NCBI RefSeq assembly: GCF_043290135.1
Contig: NC_134701.1
Span: 7,036,001 to 7,100,000 of the forward strand
From: Rhipicephalus microplus
Lineage: Eukaryota > Arthropoda > Arachnida > Ixodida > Ixodidae
Direction of reading: 5' to 3'
Length of the DNA: 64,000 nt
A program made the translations under genes and the position numbers. The notes under the pieces are model-generated. The model did not search any database, was not told the DNA's origin, and worked only from the letters and a program-made list of their open reading frames with translations. Below, in pieces: positions 53,900 through 64,000 of the stretch. Position 1 is the stretch's first letter. The number at the start of each line of letters is the position of its first letter.

Positions 53900-56800
53900 G
53901 CTAGCGCGATCAGCTGTTAACCGAAAGGTTAGAGGTACGAGCCCACCCGCTGGTGGTGCGGCGCTTTTTTACCTTTGGGCTGATAGCTCTGAATAAATGT
54001 TCTGACGCTGGTGAGAGTGGAGCACGACTGTCTCCGTGGCGCATTAGGCTAGCGCGATCGGCTGTTAACCGAAAGGTTGAAGGTTCGAGCCCTCCCGGGA
54101 GTGGTGTAATGCTTTTTTTATTTTGGGCTGATGGCTTTGAAAATATGTTTTGATGGTGGTGAGTGTGGAGCAGGACTGTCTCCGTGGCACAATTGGCTAG
54201 CGCGTCGGCTGTTAACCGAAAGGTTGGAGGTACGAGCCTACCCGGTGGAGGTGCGGCGCTTTTTTTTCTTTGGGCTGATAGCTGTGAAGATATGTTCTGA
54301 TGGTGGTGAGAGTGGAGCACGACTGTCTCCGTGGCGCAATTGGCTAGCGCGATCGGCTGTGAACCGAGAGGTTGGAAGTTGGAGCCCACCCGGTGGTGGT
54401 GCGGCGATTTTTTTCCTTTTGGCTGATAGCTCTGAATAAATGTTCTGATGGTGGTGAGAGTGGAGCATGACTGTCTCCATGGCGCAATTGGCTATGCGAT
54501 TGGCTGTCAACTGAAAGGTTGGAGGTTCGAGTCGCGCGGGAGTGGTGTATTGCTTTTTTTTTCTTTGGGCTGATAGCTTTGAAGATATTTTCTGATGGTG
54601 GTGAGAGTGGAGCACGACTGTCCCCGTGGCGCAATTGGCTAGCGCGATCGACTAATAACCGAGAGGTTGGAGGTTCGAGCCCACCCGGTGGTGGTGCGGC
54701 GATTTTTTTCCTTAGGGCTGATAGCTCTGAAGAAATGTTCTGACGGTGATGAGAGTGGAGCATGACTGTCTCCATGGCGCAATTGGCTATGCGATCGGCT
54801 GTTAACTGAAAGGTTGGAGGCTCGAGCCCTCGCGGGAGTGGTGTGTTGCTTTTTTTCGGGGCTGATAGCTTTGAAGATATGTTCTGATGGTGGTGAGAGT
54901 GGAGCAGGACTGTCTCCGTGGCGTAATTGGCTAACGCGATCGGCTGTTAACCGAAAGGTTTGAGGTTCGGGCCCTCCTGGTGGTGGTGCGGCGCTTTTTC
55001 TCTTTGGGCTGATAGCTTTGAAGATATGTTCTGATGGTGGTGAGAGTGGAGCACGACTGTCTCCGTGGCGCAATTGGCTAGCGCGATCGGCTGTTAACCG
55101 AAAGGTTGGAGGTACGAGCCCACCCGGTGGTGGTGCGGTGCTTTCTTTTTTTTGGGCTGATAGCTTTGAAGATATGTTGTGATGGTGGTGAGAGTGGAGC
55201 AGGACTGTCTTCGTGGCGCAATCGGCTAACGCGATCGGCTGTTAACCGAAAGGTTGGAGGTACGAGCCCTCCCGGGAGCGGTGTGTTGCTTTTTTTATTT
55301 TGGGCTTATAGCTTTGAAGATATGTTCTGATGGTTTTGAGAGTGGAGCACGACTGTCTCCATGGCGCAATTGGCTAGCGCGATCGGCTGTTAACCGAAAG
55401 ATTGGAGGTACGAGCCCACCCGGTGGTGGTGCGGCGCTTTTTTTCTTTGGGCTGATAGCTTTGAAGATATGTTCTGATGGTGTTGAGAGTGGAGCAGGAC
55501 TGTCTCCGTGGCGCAATGGGCTAGCGCGATTGGCTGTTAACCGAAAGGTTGGAGGTACGAGCCCACCCGGTGGTGGTGCGGCGCTTGTTTTTCTTTGGGC
55601 TGATAGCTTTGAAGATATGTTCTGATGGTGGTGAGAGTGGAGCACGACTGTCTCCGTGGCGCAATTGGCTAGCGCGATCAGCTGTTAACCGAAAGGTTAG
55701 AGGTACGAGCCCAACCGGTGGTGGTGCGGTGCTTTTTTTTCTTTGGGCTGATAGCTCTGAAGAAATGTTCTGACGGTGGTGTGAGTGGAGCACGACTGTC
55801 TCCGTGCCGCAATTGGCTAGCGCGATCGGCTGTTAACCGAAAGGTTGGAGGTTCGAGCCCTCCCGGGAGTGGTGTGTTGCTTTTTTTATTTTGGGTTGAT
55901 AGCTTTGAAAATATGTTCTGATGGTGGTGAGTGTGGAGCAGGACTGTCTCCGTGGCGCAATTGGCTAGCGCGATCGGCCGTAAACCGAAAGGTTGGAGGT
56001 ACGAGCCTACCCGGTGGAGCTGCGGCGCTTTTTTTTCTTTGGGCTGATAGCTTTGAAGATATGTTCTGATGGTGGTGAGAGTGGAGCACGACTGTCTCCG
56101 TGGCGCAATTGGCTAGCGCGATCAGCTGTTAATCGAAAGGTTGGAGGTACGAGCCCACCCGGTGGTGGTGCGGCGCTTTTTTTTCTTTGGGCTGATAGCT
56201 TTGAAGATATGTTCTGATGGTGGTGAGAGTGGAGCAGGACTGTCTCTGTGGCGCCATCGGCTAACACGATCGGCTGTTAACCGAAAGGTTGGAGGTACGA
56301 GCCCACCCGGTGGTGGTGCGGCGCTTTTTTTTCTTTGGGCTGATAGCTTTGAAGATATGTTCTGATGGTGGTGAGAGTGGAGCACGACTGTCTCCGTGGC
56401 GCAATTGGCTAGCGCGATCGGCTGTTAACCGAAAGGTTGGAGGTACGAGCCTACCCGGTGGAGGTGCAGCGCTTTTTTTTCTTTGGGCTGATAGCTTTGA
56501 AGATATGTTCTGATGGTGGTGAGAGTGGAGCACGACTGTCTCCGTGGCGCAATCGGCTAACGCGATCGGCTGTTAACCGAAAGGTTGGAGGTACGAGCAA
56601 TCCCGGGAGTGGTGTGTTGCTTTTTTTATTTTGGGCTGATAGCTTTGAAGATATGTTCTGATGGTGGTGATAGTGGAGCACGACTGTCTCCGTGGCGCAA
56701 TTGGCTAGCGCGATCGGCTGTTAACCGAAAGGTTGGAGGTACGAGCCCACCCGGTGGTGGTGCGGCGCTTTTTTTTCTTTGGGCAGATAGCTTTGAAGAT

Positions 56801-59800
56801 ATGTTCTGATGGAGGTGAGAGTGGAGCAGGACTGTCTCCGTGGCGCAATGGGCTGGCGCGATCGGCTGTTAACCGAAAGGTTGGAGGTACGAGCCCACCC
56901 GGTGGTGGTGCGGCGCATGTTTTTCTTTGGGCTGATAGCTTTGAAGATATGTTCTGATGGTGGTGAGAGTGGAGCACGACTGTCTCCGTGGCGCAATTGG
57001 CTAGCGCGATCAGCTGTTAACCGAAAGGTTAGAGGTACGAGCCCACCCGCTGGTGGTGCGGCGCTTTTTTATCTTTGGGCTGATAGCTCTGAAGAAATGT
57101 TCTGACGGTGGTGTGAGTGGAGCACGACTGTCTCCGTGGCGCAATAGGCTAGCGCGATCGGCTGTTAACCGAAAGGTTGAAGGTTCGAGCCCTCCCGGGA
57201 GTGGTGTAATGCTTTTTTTATTTTGGGCTGATGGCTTTGAAAATATGTTGTGATTGTGGTGAGTGTGGAGCAGGACTGTCTCCGTGGCACAATTGGCTAG
57301 CGCGATCGGCTGTTAACCGAAAGGTTGGAGGTACGAGCCTACCCGGTGGAGGTGCGGCGCTTTTTTTTCTTTGGGCTGATAGCTTTGAAGATATGTTCTG
57401 ATGGTGGTGAGAGTGGAGCACGACTGTCTCCGTGGCGCAATTGGCTAGCGCGATCGGCTGTTAACCGAGAGGTTGGAAGTTGGAGCCCACCCGGTGGTGG
57501 TGCGGCGATTTTTTTCCTTTTGGCTGATAGCTCTGAATAAATGTTCTGATGGTGGTGAGAGTGGAGCATGACTGTCTCCATGGCGCAATTGGCTATGCGA
57601 TCGGCTGTCAACTGAAAGGTTGGAGGTTCGAGTCGCGCGGGAGTGGTGTATTGCTTTTTTTTCTTTGGGCTGATAGCTTTGAAGATATGTTCTGATGGTG
57701 GTGAGAGTGGAGCACGACTGTCCCCGTGGCGCAATTGGCTAGCGCGATCGACTAATAACCGAGAGGTTGGAGGTTCGAGCCCACCCGGTGGTGGTGCCGC
57801 GATTTTTTTCCTTAGGGCTGATAGCTCTGAAGAAATGTTCTGATGGTGATGAGAGTGGAGCATGACTGTCTCCATGGCGCAATTGGCTATGCGATCGGCT
57901 GTTAACTGAAAGGTTGGAGGCTCAAGCCCTCGCGGGAGTGGTGTGTTGCTTTTTTTCGGGGCTGATAGCTTTGAAGATATGTTCTGATGGTGGTGAGAGT
58001 GGAGCAGGACTGTCTCCGTGGCGTAATTGGCTAGCGCGATCGGCTGTTAACCGAAAGGTTTGAGGTTCGGGCCCTCCTGGTGGTGGTGCGGCGCTTTTTC
58101 TCTTTGGGCTGATAGCTTTGAAGATATGTTCCGATGGTGGTGAGAGTGGAGCACGACTGTCTCCGTGGCGCAATTGGCTAGCGCGATCGGCTGTTAACCG
58201 AAAGGTTGGAGGTACGAGCCCACCCGGTGGTGGTGCGGTGCTTTCTTTTCTTAGGGCTGATAGCTTTGAAGATATGTTGTGATGGCGGTGAGAGTGGAGC
58301 AGGACTGTCTCCGTGGCGCAATCGGCTAACGCGATCGGCTGTTAACCGAAAGGTTGGAGGTACGAGCCCTCCCGGGAGCGGTGTGTTGCTTTTTTTATTT
58401 TGGGCTTATAGCTTTGAAGATATGTTCTGATGGTTTTGAGAGTGGAGCACGACTGTCTCCATGGCGCAATTGGCTAGCGCGATCGGCTGTTAACCGAAAG
58501 ATTGGAGGTACGAGCCCACCCGGTGGTGGTGCGGCGCTTTTTTTCTTTGGGCTGATAGCTTTGAAGATATGTTCTGATGGTGTTGAGAGTGGAGCAGGAC
58601 TGTCTCCGTGGCGCAATGGGCTAGCGCGATTGGCTGTTAACCGAAAGGTTGGAGGTACGAGCCCACCCGGTGGTGGTGCGGCGCTTGTTTTTCTTTGGGC
58701 TGATAGCTTTGAAGATATGTTCTGATGGTGGTGAGAGTGGAGCACGACTGTCTCCGTGGCGCAATTGGCTAGCGCGATCAGCTGTTAACCGAAAGGTTAG
58801 AGGTACGAGCCCAACCGGTGGTGGTGCGGTGCTTTTTTTTCTTTGGGCTGATAGCTCTGAAGAAATGTTCTGACGGTGGTGTGAGTGGAGCACGACTGTC
58901 TCCGTGCCGCAATTGGCTAGCGCGATCGGCTGTTAACCGAAAGGTTGGAGGTTCGAGCCCTCCCGGGAGTGGTGTGTTGCTTTTTTTATTTTGGGTTGAT
59001 AGCTTTGAAAATATGTTCTGATGGTGGTGAGTGTGGAGCAGGACTGTCTCCGTGGCGCAATTGGCTAGCGCGATCGGCTGTAAACCGAAAGGTTGGAGGT
59101 ACGAGCCTACCCGGTGGAGGTGCGGCGCTTTTTTTTCTTTGGGCTGATAGCTTTGAAGATATGTTCTGATGGTGGTGAGAGTGGAGCACGACTGTCTCCG
59201 TGGCGCAATTGGCTAGCGCGATCAGCTGTTAATCGAAAGGTTGGAGGTACGAGCCCACCCGGTGGTGGTGCGGTGCTTTTTTTTCTTTGGGCTGATAGCT
59301 TTGAAGATATGTTCTGATGGTGGTGAGAGTGGAGCAGGACTGTCTCCGTGGCGCAATCGGCTAACACGATCGGCTGTTAACCGAAAGGTTGGAGGTACGA
59401 GCCTTCCCGGGAGTGGTGTGTTGCTTTTTTTTATTTTGGGCTGATAGCTTTGAAGATATGTTCTGATGGTGGTGAGAGTGGAGCACGACTGTCTCCGTGG
59501 CGCAATTGGCTAGCGCGATCGGCTGTTAACCGAAAGGTTGGAGGTACGAGCCCACCTGGTGGTGGTGCGGCTCTTTTTTTCTTTGGGCTGATAGCTTTGA
59601 AGATATGTTCTGATGGTGGTGAGAGTGGAGCACGACTGTCGTCTCCATGGCGCAATTGGCTATTCGATTGGCTGTTAACTGAAAGGTTTGAGGTTCGAGC
59701 CCTTCCGGGAATGGTGTGTTGCTTTTTTTATTTTGGGCTGATAGCTTTGAAAATATGTAATGATGGTGGTGAGAGTGGAGCACGACTGTCTCTGTGGCGC

Positions 59801-61580
59801 AATTGGCTAGCGCGATCGGCTGTTAACCGAAAGGTTGGAGGTACGAGCCCACCCGGTGGTGGTGCGGCGCTTTTTTTTCTTTGGGCTGATAGCTTTGAAG
59901 ATATGTTCTGATGGTGGTGAGAGTGGAGCAGGAATGTCTCCGTGGCGCAATGGGCTGGCGCGATCGGCTGTTAACCGAAAGGTTGGAGGTACGAGCCCAC
60001 CCGTTGGTGGTGCGGCGCTTGTTTTTCTTTGGGCTGATAGCTTTGAAGATATGTTCTGATGGTGGTGAGAGTGGAGCACGACTGTCTCCGTGGCGCAATT
60101 GGCTAGCGCGATCAGCTGTTAACCGAAAGGTTAGAGGTACGAGCCCACCGGCTGGTGGTGCGGCGCTTTTTTATCTTTGGGCTGATAGCTCTGAAGAAAT
60201 GCTCTGACGGTGGTGTGAGTGGAGCACGACTGTCTCCGTGGCGCAATAGGCTAGCGCGATCGGCTGTTAACCGAAAGGTTGAAGGTTCGAGCCCTCCCAG
60301 GAGTGGTGTAATGCTTTTTTTATTTTGGGCTGATGGCTTTGAAAATATGTTGTGATGGTGGTGAGTGTGGAGCAGGACTGTCTCCGTGGCACAATTGGCT
60401 AGCGCGATCGGCTGTTAACCGAAAGGTTGGAGGTACGAGCCTACCCGGTGGAGGTGCGGCGCTTTTTTTTCTTTGGACTGATAGCTTTGAAGATATGTTC
60501 TGATGGTGGTGAGAGTGGAGCATGACTGTCTCCGTGGCGCAATTGGCTAGCGCGATCGCCTGTTAACCGAGAGGTTGGAAGTTGGAGCCCACCCGGTGGT
60601 GGTGCGGCGATTTTTTCCTTTTGGCTGATAGCTCTGAATAAATGTTCTGATGGTGGTGAGAGTGGAGCATGACTGTCTCCATGGCGCAATTGGCTATGCG
60701 ATCGGCTGTCAACTGAAAGGTTGGAGGTTCGAGTCGCGCGGGAGTGGTGTATTGCTTTTTTTTCTTTGGGCTGATAGCTTTGAAGATATCTTCTGATGGT
60801 GGTGAGAGTGGAGCACGACTGTCTCCGTGGCGCAATTGGCTAGCGCGATCGACTAATAACCGAGAAGTTGGAGGTTCGAGCCCACCCGGTGGTGGTGCGG
60901 CGATTTTTTTCCTTAGGGCTGATAGCTCTGAAGAAATGTTCTGACGGTGGTGAGAGTGAAGCATGACTGTCTCCATGGCGCAATTGGCTATGCGATCGGC
61001 TGTTAACTGAAAGGTTGGAGGCTCGAGCCCTCGCGGGAGTGGTGTGTTGCTTTTTTTCGGGGCTGATAGCTCTAAAGATATGTTCTGATGGTGGTGAGAG
61101 TGGAGCAGGACTGTCTCCGTGGCGTAATTGGCTAGCGCTATCGGCTGTTAACCGAAAGGTTTGAGGTTCGGGCCCTCCTGGTGGTGGTGCGGCGCTTTTT
61201 CTCTTTGGGCTGATAGCTTTGAAGATATGTTCTGATGGTGGTGAGAGTGGAGCACGACTGTCTCCGTGGCGCAATTGGCTAGCGCGATCGGCTGTTAACC
61301 GAAAGGTTGGAGGTACGAGCCCACCCGGTGGCGGTGCGGTGCTTTCTTTTCTTTGGGCTGATAGCTTTGAAGATATGTTCTGATGGTGGTGAGAGTGGAG
61401 CAGGACTGTCTCCGTGGCGCAATCGGCTAACGCGATCGGCTGTTAACCGAAAGGTTGGAGGTACGAGCCCTCCCGGGAGCGGTGTGTTGCTTTTTTTATT
61501 TTGGGCTTATAGCTTTGAAGATATGTTCTGATGGTTTTGAGAGTGGAGCACGACTGTCTCCATGGCGCAATTGGCTAGCG
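53900..61580 (+). repeat. three tandem copies of a ~3,100-bp higher-order repeat (21 units)
   Basis: Units at 55106, 58206 and 61307 match, as do 55254, 58354 and 61455, with offsets of 3,100-3,101; 57053 and 60155 are 3,102 apart. The copies share GTAATTGGCTAGCGCG with CGGGCCCTCCTGG and the CCCGGGAGCGG signature. Copies differ inside, for example 56.2-56.7 kb versus 59.35-59.8 kb. The middle copy also matches the array left of the LINE (48294 versus 56437, offset 8,143 = 3,100 + 5,043), so the LINE lies within one member of this series. Homology fades after about 61.7 kb. Confidence 0.87.
56944..56949. other. unoccupied paralog of the LINE insertion site
   Basis: AAGATA here is flanked by the same units that flank the LINE, offset 3,100 from 53844. 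With 42744-42749 it shows the pre-insertion sequence directly. Confidence 0.8.
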
Positions 61581-63469
61581 CTATCGGCTGTTAACCGAAA
61601 GATTGGAGGTACGAGCCCACCTGGTGGTGGTGCGGCGCTTTTTTTTCTTTGGGCTGATAGCTTTGAAGATATGTTCTGATGGTGGTGAGAGTGGAGCACG
61701 ACTGTCTCCGTGGCGCAATCGGCTAGCGCGATCGGCTGTTAACCGAAAGGTTGGAGGTACGAGCCCACGAAGTGGTGGTGCGGCGCTTTTTTTTCTTTGG
61801 GCTGATAGCTTTGAAGAAATGTTCTGGCGGTGGTGAGAGTGGAGCACGACTGTCTCCGTAGCGCAATTGGCTATGCGAAAGGCTGTTAACCGGAAGGTTG
61901 GAGGTTCGAGCCCTCCCAGGAGTGGTGTGTTGCTTTTTTTTCTTTGGGCTGATAGCCTTGAAGAAATGTTCTGATGGTGGTGAGAGTGGAGCAGGACTGT
62001 CTCCGTGGCGCAATTGGCTAGCGCGATCGGCTGTTAACCGAAAGGTTGGAGGTACGAGCCCACCCGGTGGTGGTGCGGCGCTTTTATTCTTTGGGCTGAT
62101 AGCTCTGAAGAAATGTTCTGACGGTGGTGAGAGTGGAGCACGACTGTCTCCGTGGCGCATTTGGCTAGCCCGATCGGCTGTTAACCGAAAGGTTCGAGGT
62201 ACGAGCCCTCCCAGGAGTGGTGTGTTGCTTTTTATTCTTTGGGCTGATAGCTTTGAAGATATGTTCTGATGGTGGTGAGAGTGGAGCAGGACTGTCTCCA
62301 TGGCGCAATTGGCTAACGCGATCGGCTGTTAACCGAAAGGTTGGAGCTACGAGCCCTCCCGGGAGTGGTGTGATGCTTTTTTTATTTCGGGCTGATAGCT
62401 ATGAAGATATGTTGTGATGGTGGTGAGAGTGGAGCAGGACTGTCTCCGTGGCGCAATTGGCTAGGGCGATCGGCTGTTAACCGAAAGGTTTGAGGTTCGG
62501 GCCCACCAGGTGGTGGTGCGGCGCTTTCTTTTCTTTGGGCTGATAGCTTTGAAGATATGTTCTGATGGTGGTGAGAGTGTAGCACGACTGTCTCCGTGGC
62601 GCAATAGGCTAGCGCGATCGGCTGTTAACCGAAAGGTTGGAGGTTTGAGCCCTCCCGGGAGTGGTGTGTTGTTTTTTTTATTTTGGGCTGATAGCTTTGA
62701 AGATATGTTCTGGTGGTGGTGAGTGTGGAGCAGGACTGTCTCCGTGGCGCAATTGGCTAGCGCGATCGGCTGTTAACCGAAAGGTTGGACGTACGAGCCC
62801 TCCTGGGAGTGGTGCGCTGCTTTTTTTTGGGCTGATAGCTTTGAAGATATGTTCTCATGGTGGTGAGAGTGGAGCACGACTATCTCCGTGGCGCTATTGG
62901 CTAGTGCGATCAGCTGTTAACCGAAAGGTTGGAGGTTCGAGCCCACCCGGTGGTGGTGCGATCTTTTTTTTTCTTTGGGCTGATAGCTTTGAAGATGTGT
63001 TCTGATGGTGGTAAGAGTGGAGCACGACTGTCTCCGTGGCGCAATTGGCTAGCGCTATCGGCTGTTAACTAAAAGGTTGGAGGTTCGGGCCCACCTGGTG
63101 GCGGTGCGGCGCTTTTTTTCTTTGGGCAGATAGCTTTGAAGATATGTTCTGATGGTGGTGAGAGTGGAGCACGACTGTCTCCGTGGCGCAATTGGCTAGT
63201 GCGATCGGCTGTTAACCGAGAGGTTGGAGGTTGGAGCCCACCCGGTGGTGGTGCGGCGATTTTTTTCCTTTTGGCTGATAGCTCTGAAGAAATGTTCTGA
63301 CGGTGGTGAGAGTGGAGCACGACTGTCTCTATGGCGCAATTGGCTATGCGATCGGCTGTTAACCGAAAGGTTGGAGGTAGAGCCCACCCGGTTTAGGTGC
63401 GGCGCTTTTTTTCTTTAGGCTGATAGCTTTGAAGATATGTTCTGATGGTGGTGAGAGTGGAGCACGACT

Positions 63470-63543
63470 GTCTCCGTGGCGCAATTGGCTAGCGCGATCG
63501 GCTGTTAACCGAAAGGTTGGAGGTTCGAGCCCACCCGGTGGTG
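63470..63543 (+). tRNA. consensus-like tRNA-Asn(GTT) unit near the right end, TTC type
   Basis: Same sequence as the clean unit at 15267: GTCTCCG acceptor, GTT anticodon at 63504-63506, TTCGAGC T loop, CGGTGGT 3' strand. It keeps both internal promoter boxes and is followed by TTTTTT after the GCGGCGC stretch. The 27:43 and 51:63 mismatches remain, so function is uncertain. Confidence 0.55.
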
Positions 63544-64000
63544 GTGCGGCGCTTTTTTGTCTTTGGGCTGATAGCTCTGAAGAAATCTTCTGACGGTGGT
63601 GAGAGTGGAGCACGACTGTCTTCGTGGCGCAATTGGCTATGCGATCGGCTGTTAACTCAAAGGTTGGAGGTTCGAGCCCTCCCGGGAGTGGTGTGTTGCT
63701 TTTTTTTCTTTGGGCTGATAGCTTTGAAAATATGTTCTGATGGTGGTGAGTGTGGAGCAGGACTGTCTCCGTGACGCAATTGGCTAGCGCGATCGGCTGT
63801 TAACCGAAAGGTTGGAGGTACGAGCCCACCCGGTGGAGGTGCGGCGCTTTTTTTTTCTTTGGATTGATAGCTTTGAAGATATGTTCTGTTGGTGGTGAGA
63901 GTGGAGCACGACTGTCTCCGTGGCGCAATCGGCTAGCGCGATCGGCTGTTAACCGAGAGGTTGGAGGTTCGAGCCCACCCGGTAGCGGTGCGGCGAATTT

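Larger units (their letters stand above)
53844..64000 (+). repeat. tandem array of ~148-bp tRNA-Asn-derived units (right part, about 69 units)
   Basis: The array continues in the same orientation and phase after the LINE; unit starts run from 53882 to 63914. TACGAGC units dominate to about 62.8 kb; TTCGAGC units become more frequent again from about 62.9 kb (62937, 63520, 63669, 63968). The last unit, 63914-63987, is complete and the window ends in its spacer, so the array end is not seen. No gene other than tRNA-like units is present. Confidence 0.96.

Noticed and set aside
4316..64000. A bank of functional tRNA-Asn genes
   Set aside because: Mismatches at 27:43, 51:63 and in the acceptor stem, loss of T55 in most units, altered anticodons and broken D arms make most units unlikely to be functional. 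I kept only the cleanest as tentative tRNA calls.
4316..64000. CRISPR-like array
   Set aside because: Units are ~148 bp, tRNA-derived and continuous, without short repeats separated by unique spacers, and the context is eukaryotic.
4316..64000. Cluster of dispersed SINE insertions
   Set aside because: Units are directly head to tail at constant spacing, without A-rich or simple-repeat tails or target duplications between them. A SINE origin of the first monomer is possible but not shown.
4316..64000. Centromeric satellite
   Set aside because: Near-nucleosomal period and higher-order repeats fit, but nothing in the sequence itself places the array at a centromere; kept only as a question.

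Overview
The window looks like repeat-rich nuclear DNA of an animal, most likely an arthropod. A tick is my guess from the general character of the elements, but nothing here proves it. There is no ordinary host protein-coding gene. Four things fill the window: a 5'-truncated Ty3/gypsy LTR retrotransposon at the left edge (1-4315); a very long tandem array of a ~148-bp unit that carries a tRNA-Asn-like sequence (4316-48806); one apparently full-length two-ORF non-LTR retrotransposon inserted in that array (48807-53843); and the rest of the array (53844-64000), which runs off the right edge.

Each array unit has about 74 bp of recognisable tRNA-Asn, followed by a T-run and a ~74-bp spacer. The tRNA part shows an acceptor strand, an A-box-like D arm, an anticodon arm with GTT in most units, and a T arm with the B box. 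From the first and last unit positions and the period I estimate about 370 units (about 301 left of the LINE, 69 right); this is not an exact count. From 4.3 to about 15.7 kb the T loop mostly reads TTCGAGC. From about 15.7 kb onward it mostly reads TACGAGC, which removes the invariant T55 and damages the B box. The TTC form becomes common again near 63 kb. Several unit subtypes carry other triplets in the anticodon position: ATT, AAT, GTA, GTC, GTG, GGT and TTT. Mismatches at 27:43, in the acceptor stem and in the T stem suggest a tRNA-derived satellite rather than a bank of working tRNA genes.

The array has clear higher-order structure. Blocks of about 10, 16, 21 and 41 units recur at offsets of about 1,477, 2,370, 3,100 and 6,058 bp, as expected from unequal exchange, and at least one chimeric unit marks an exchange point. 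This structure dates the LINE insertion. Array paralogs at 42744 and 56944 are empty sites, and the LINE is bracketed by a short AAGATA duplication.

The main points for follow-up are these. (1) The array itself: a monotypic tRNA-Asn satellite with a near-nucleosomal period and higher-order repeats. (2) Both retrotransposons sit at practically the same point of the unit, about 30-35 bp upstream of the tRNA-like 5' end, which recalls tRNA-gene-targeted integration in other eukaryotes. (3) The LINE 5' UTR is built from 163-bp promoter-like monomers, each with a perfect TGACGTCA. One monomer has an extra 122-bp GT...AG segment that looks like an intron lost precisely from its neighbours.
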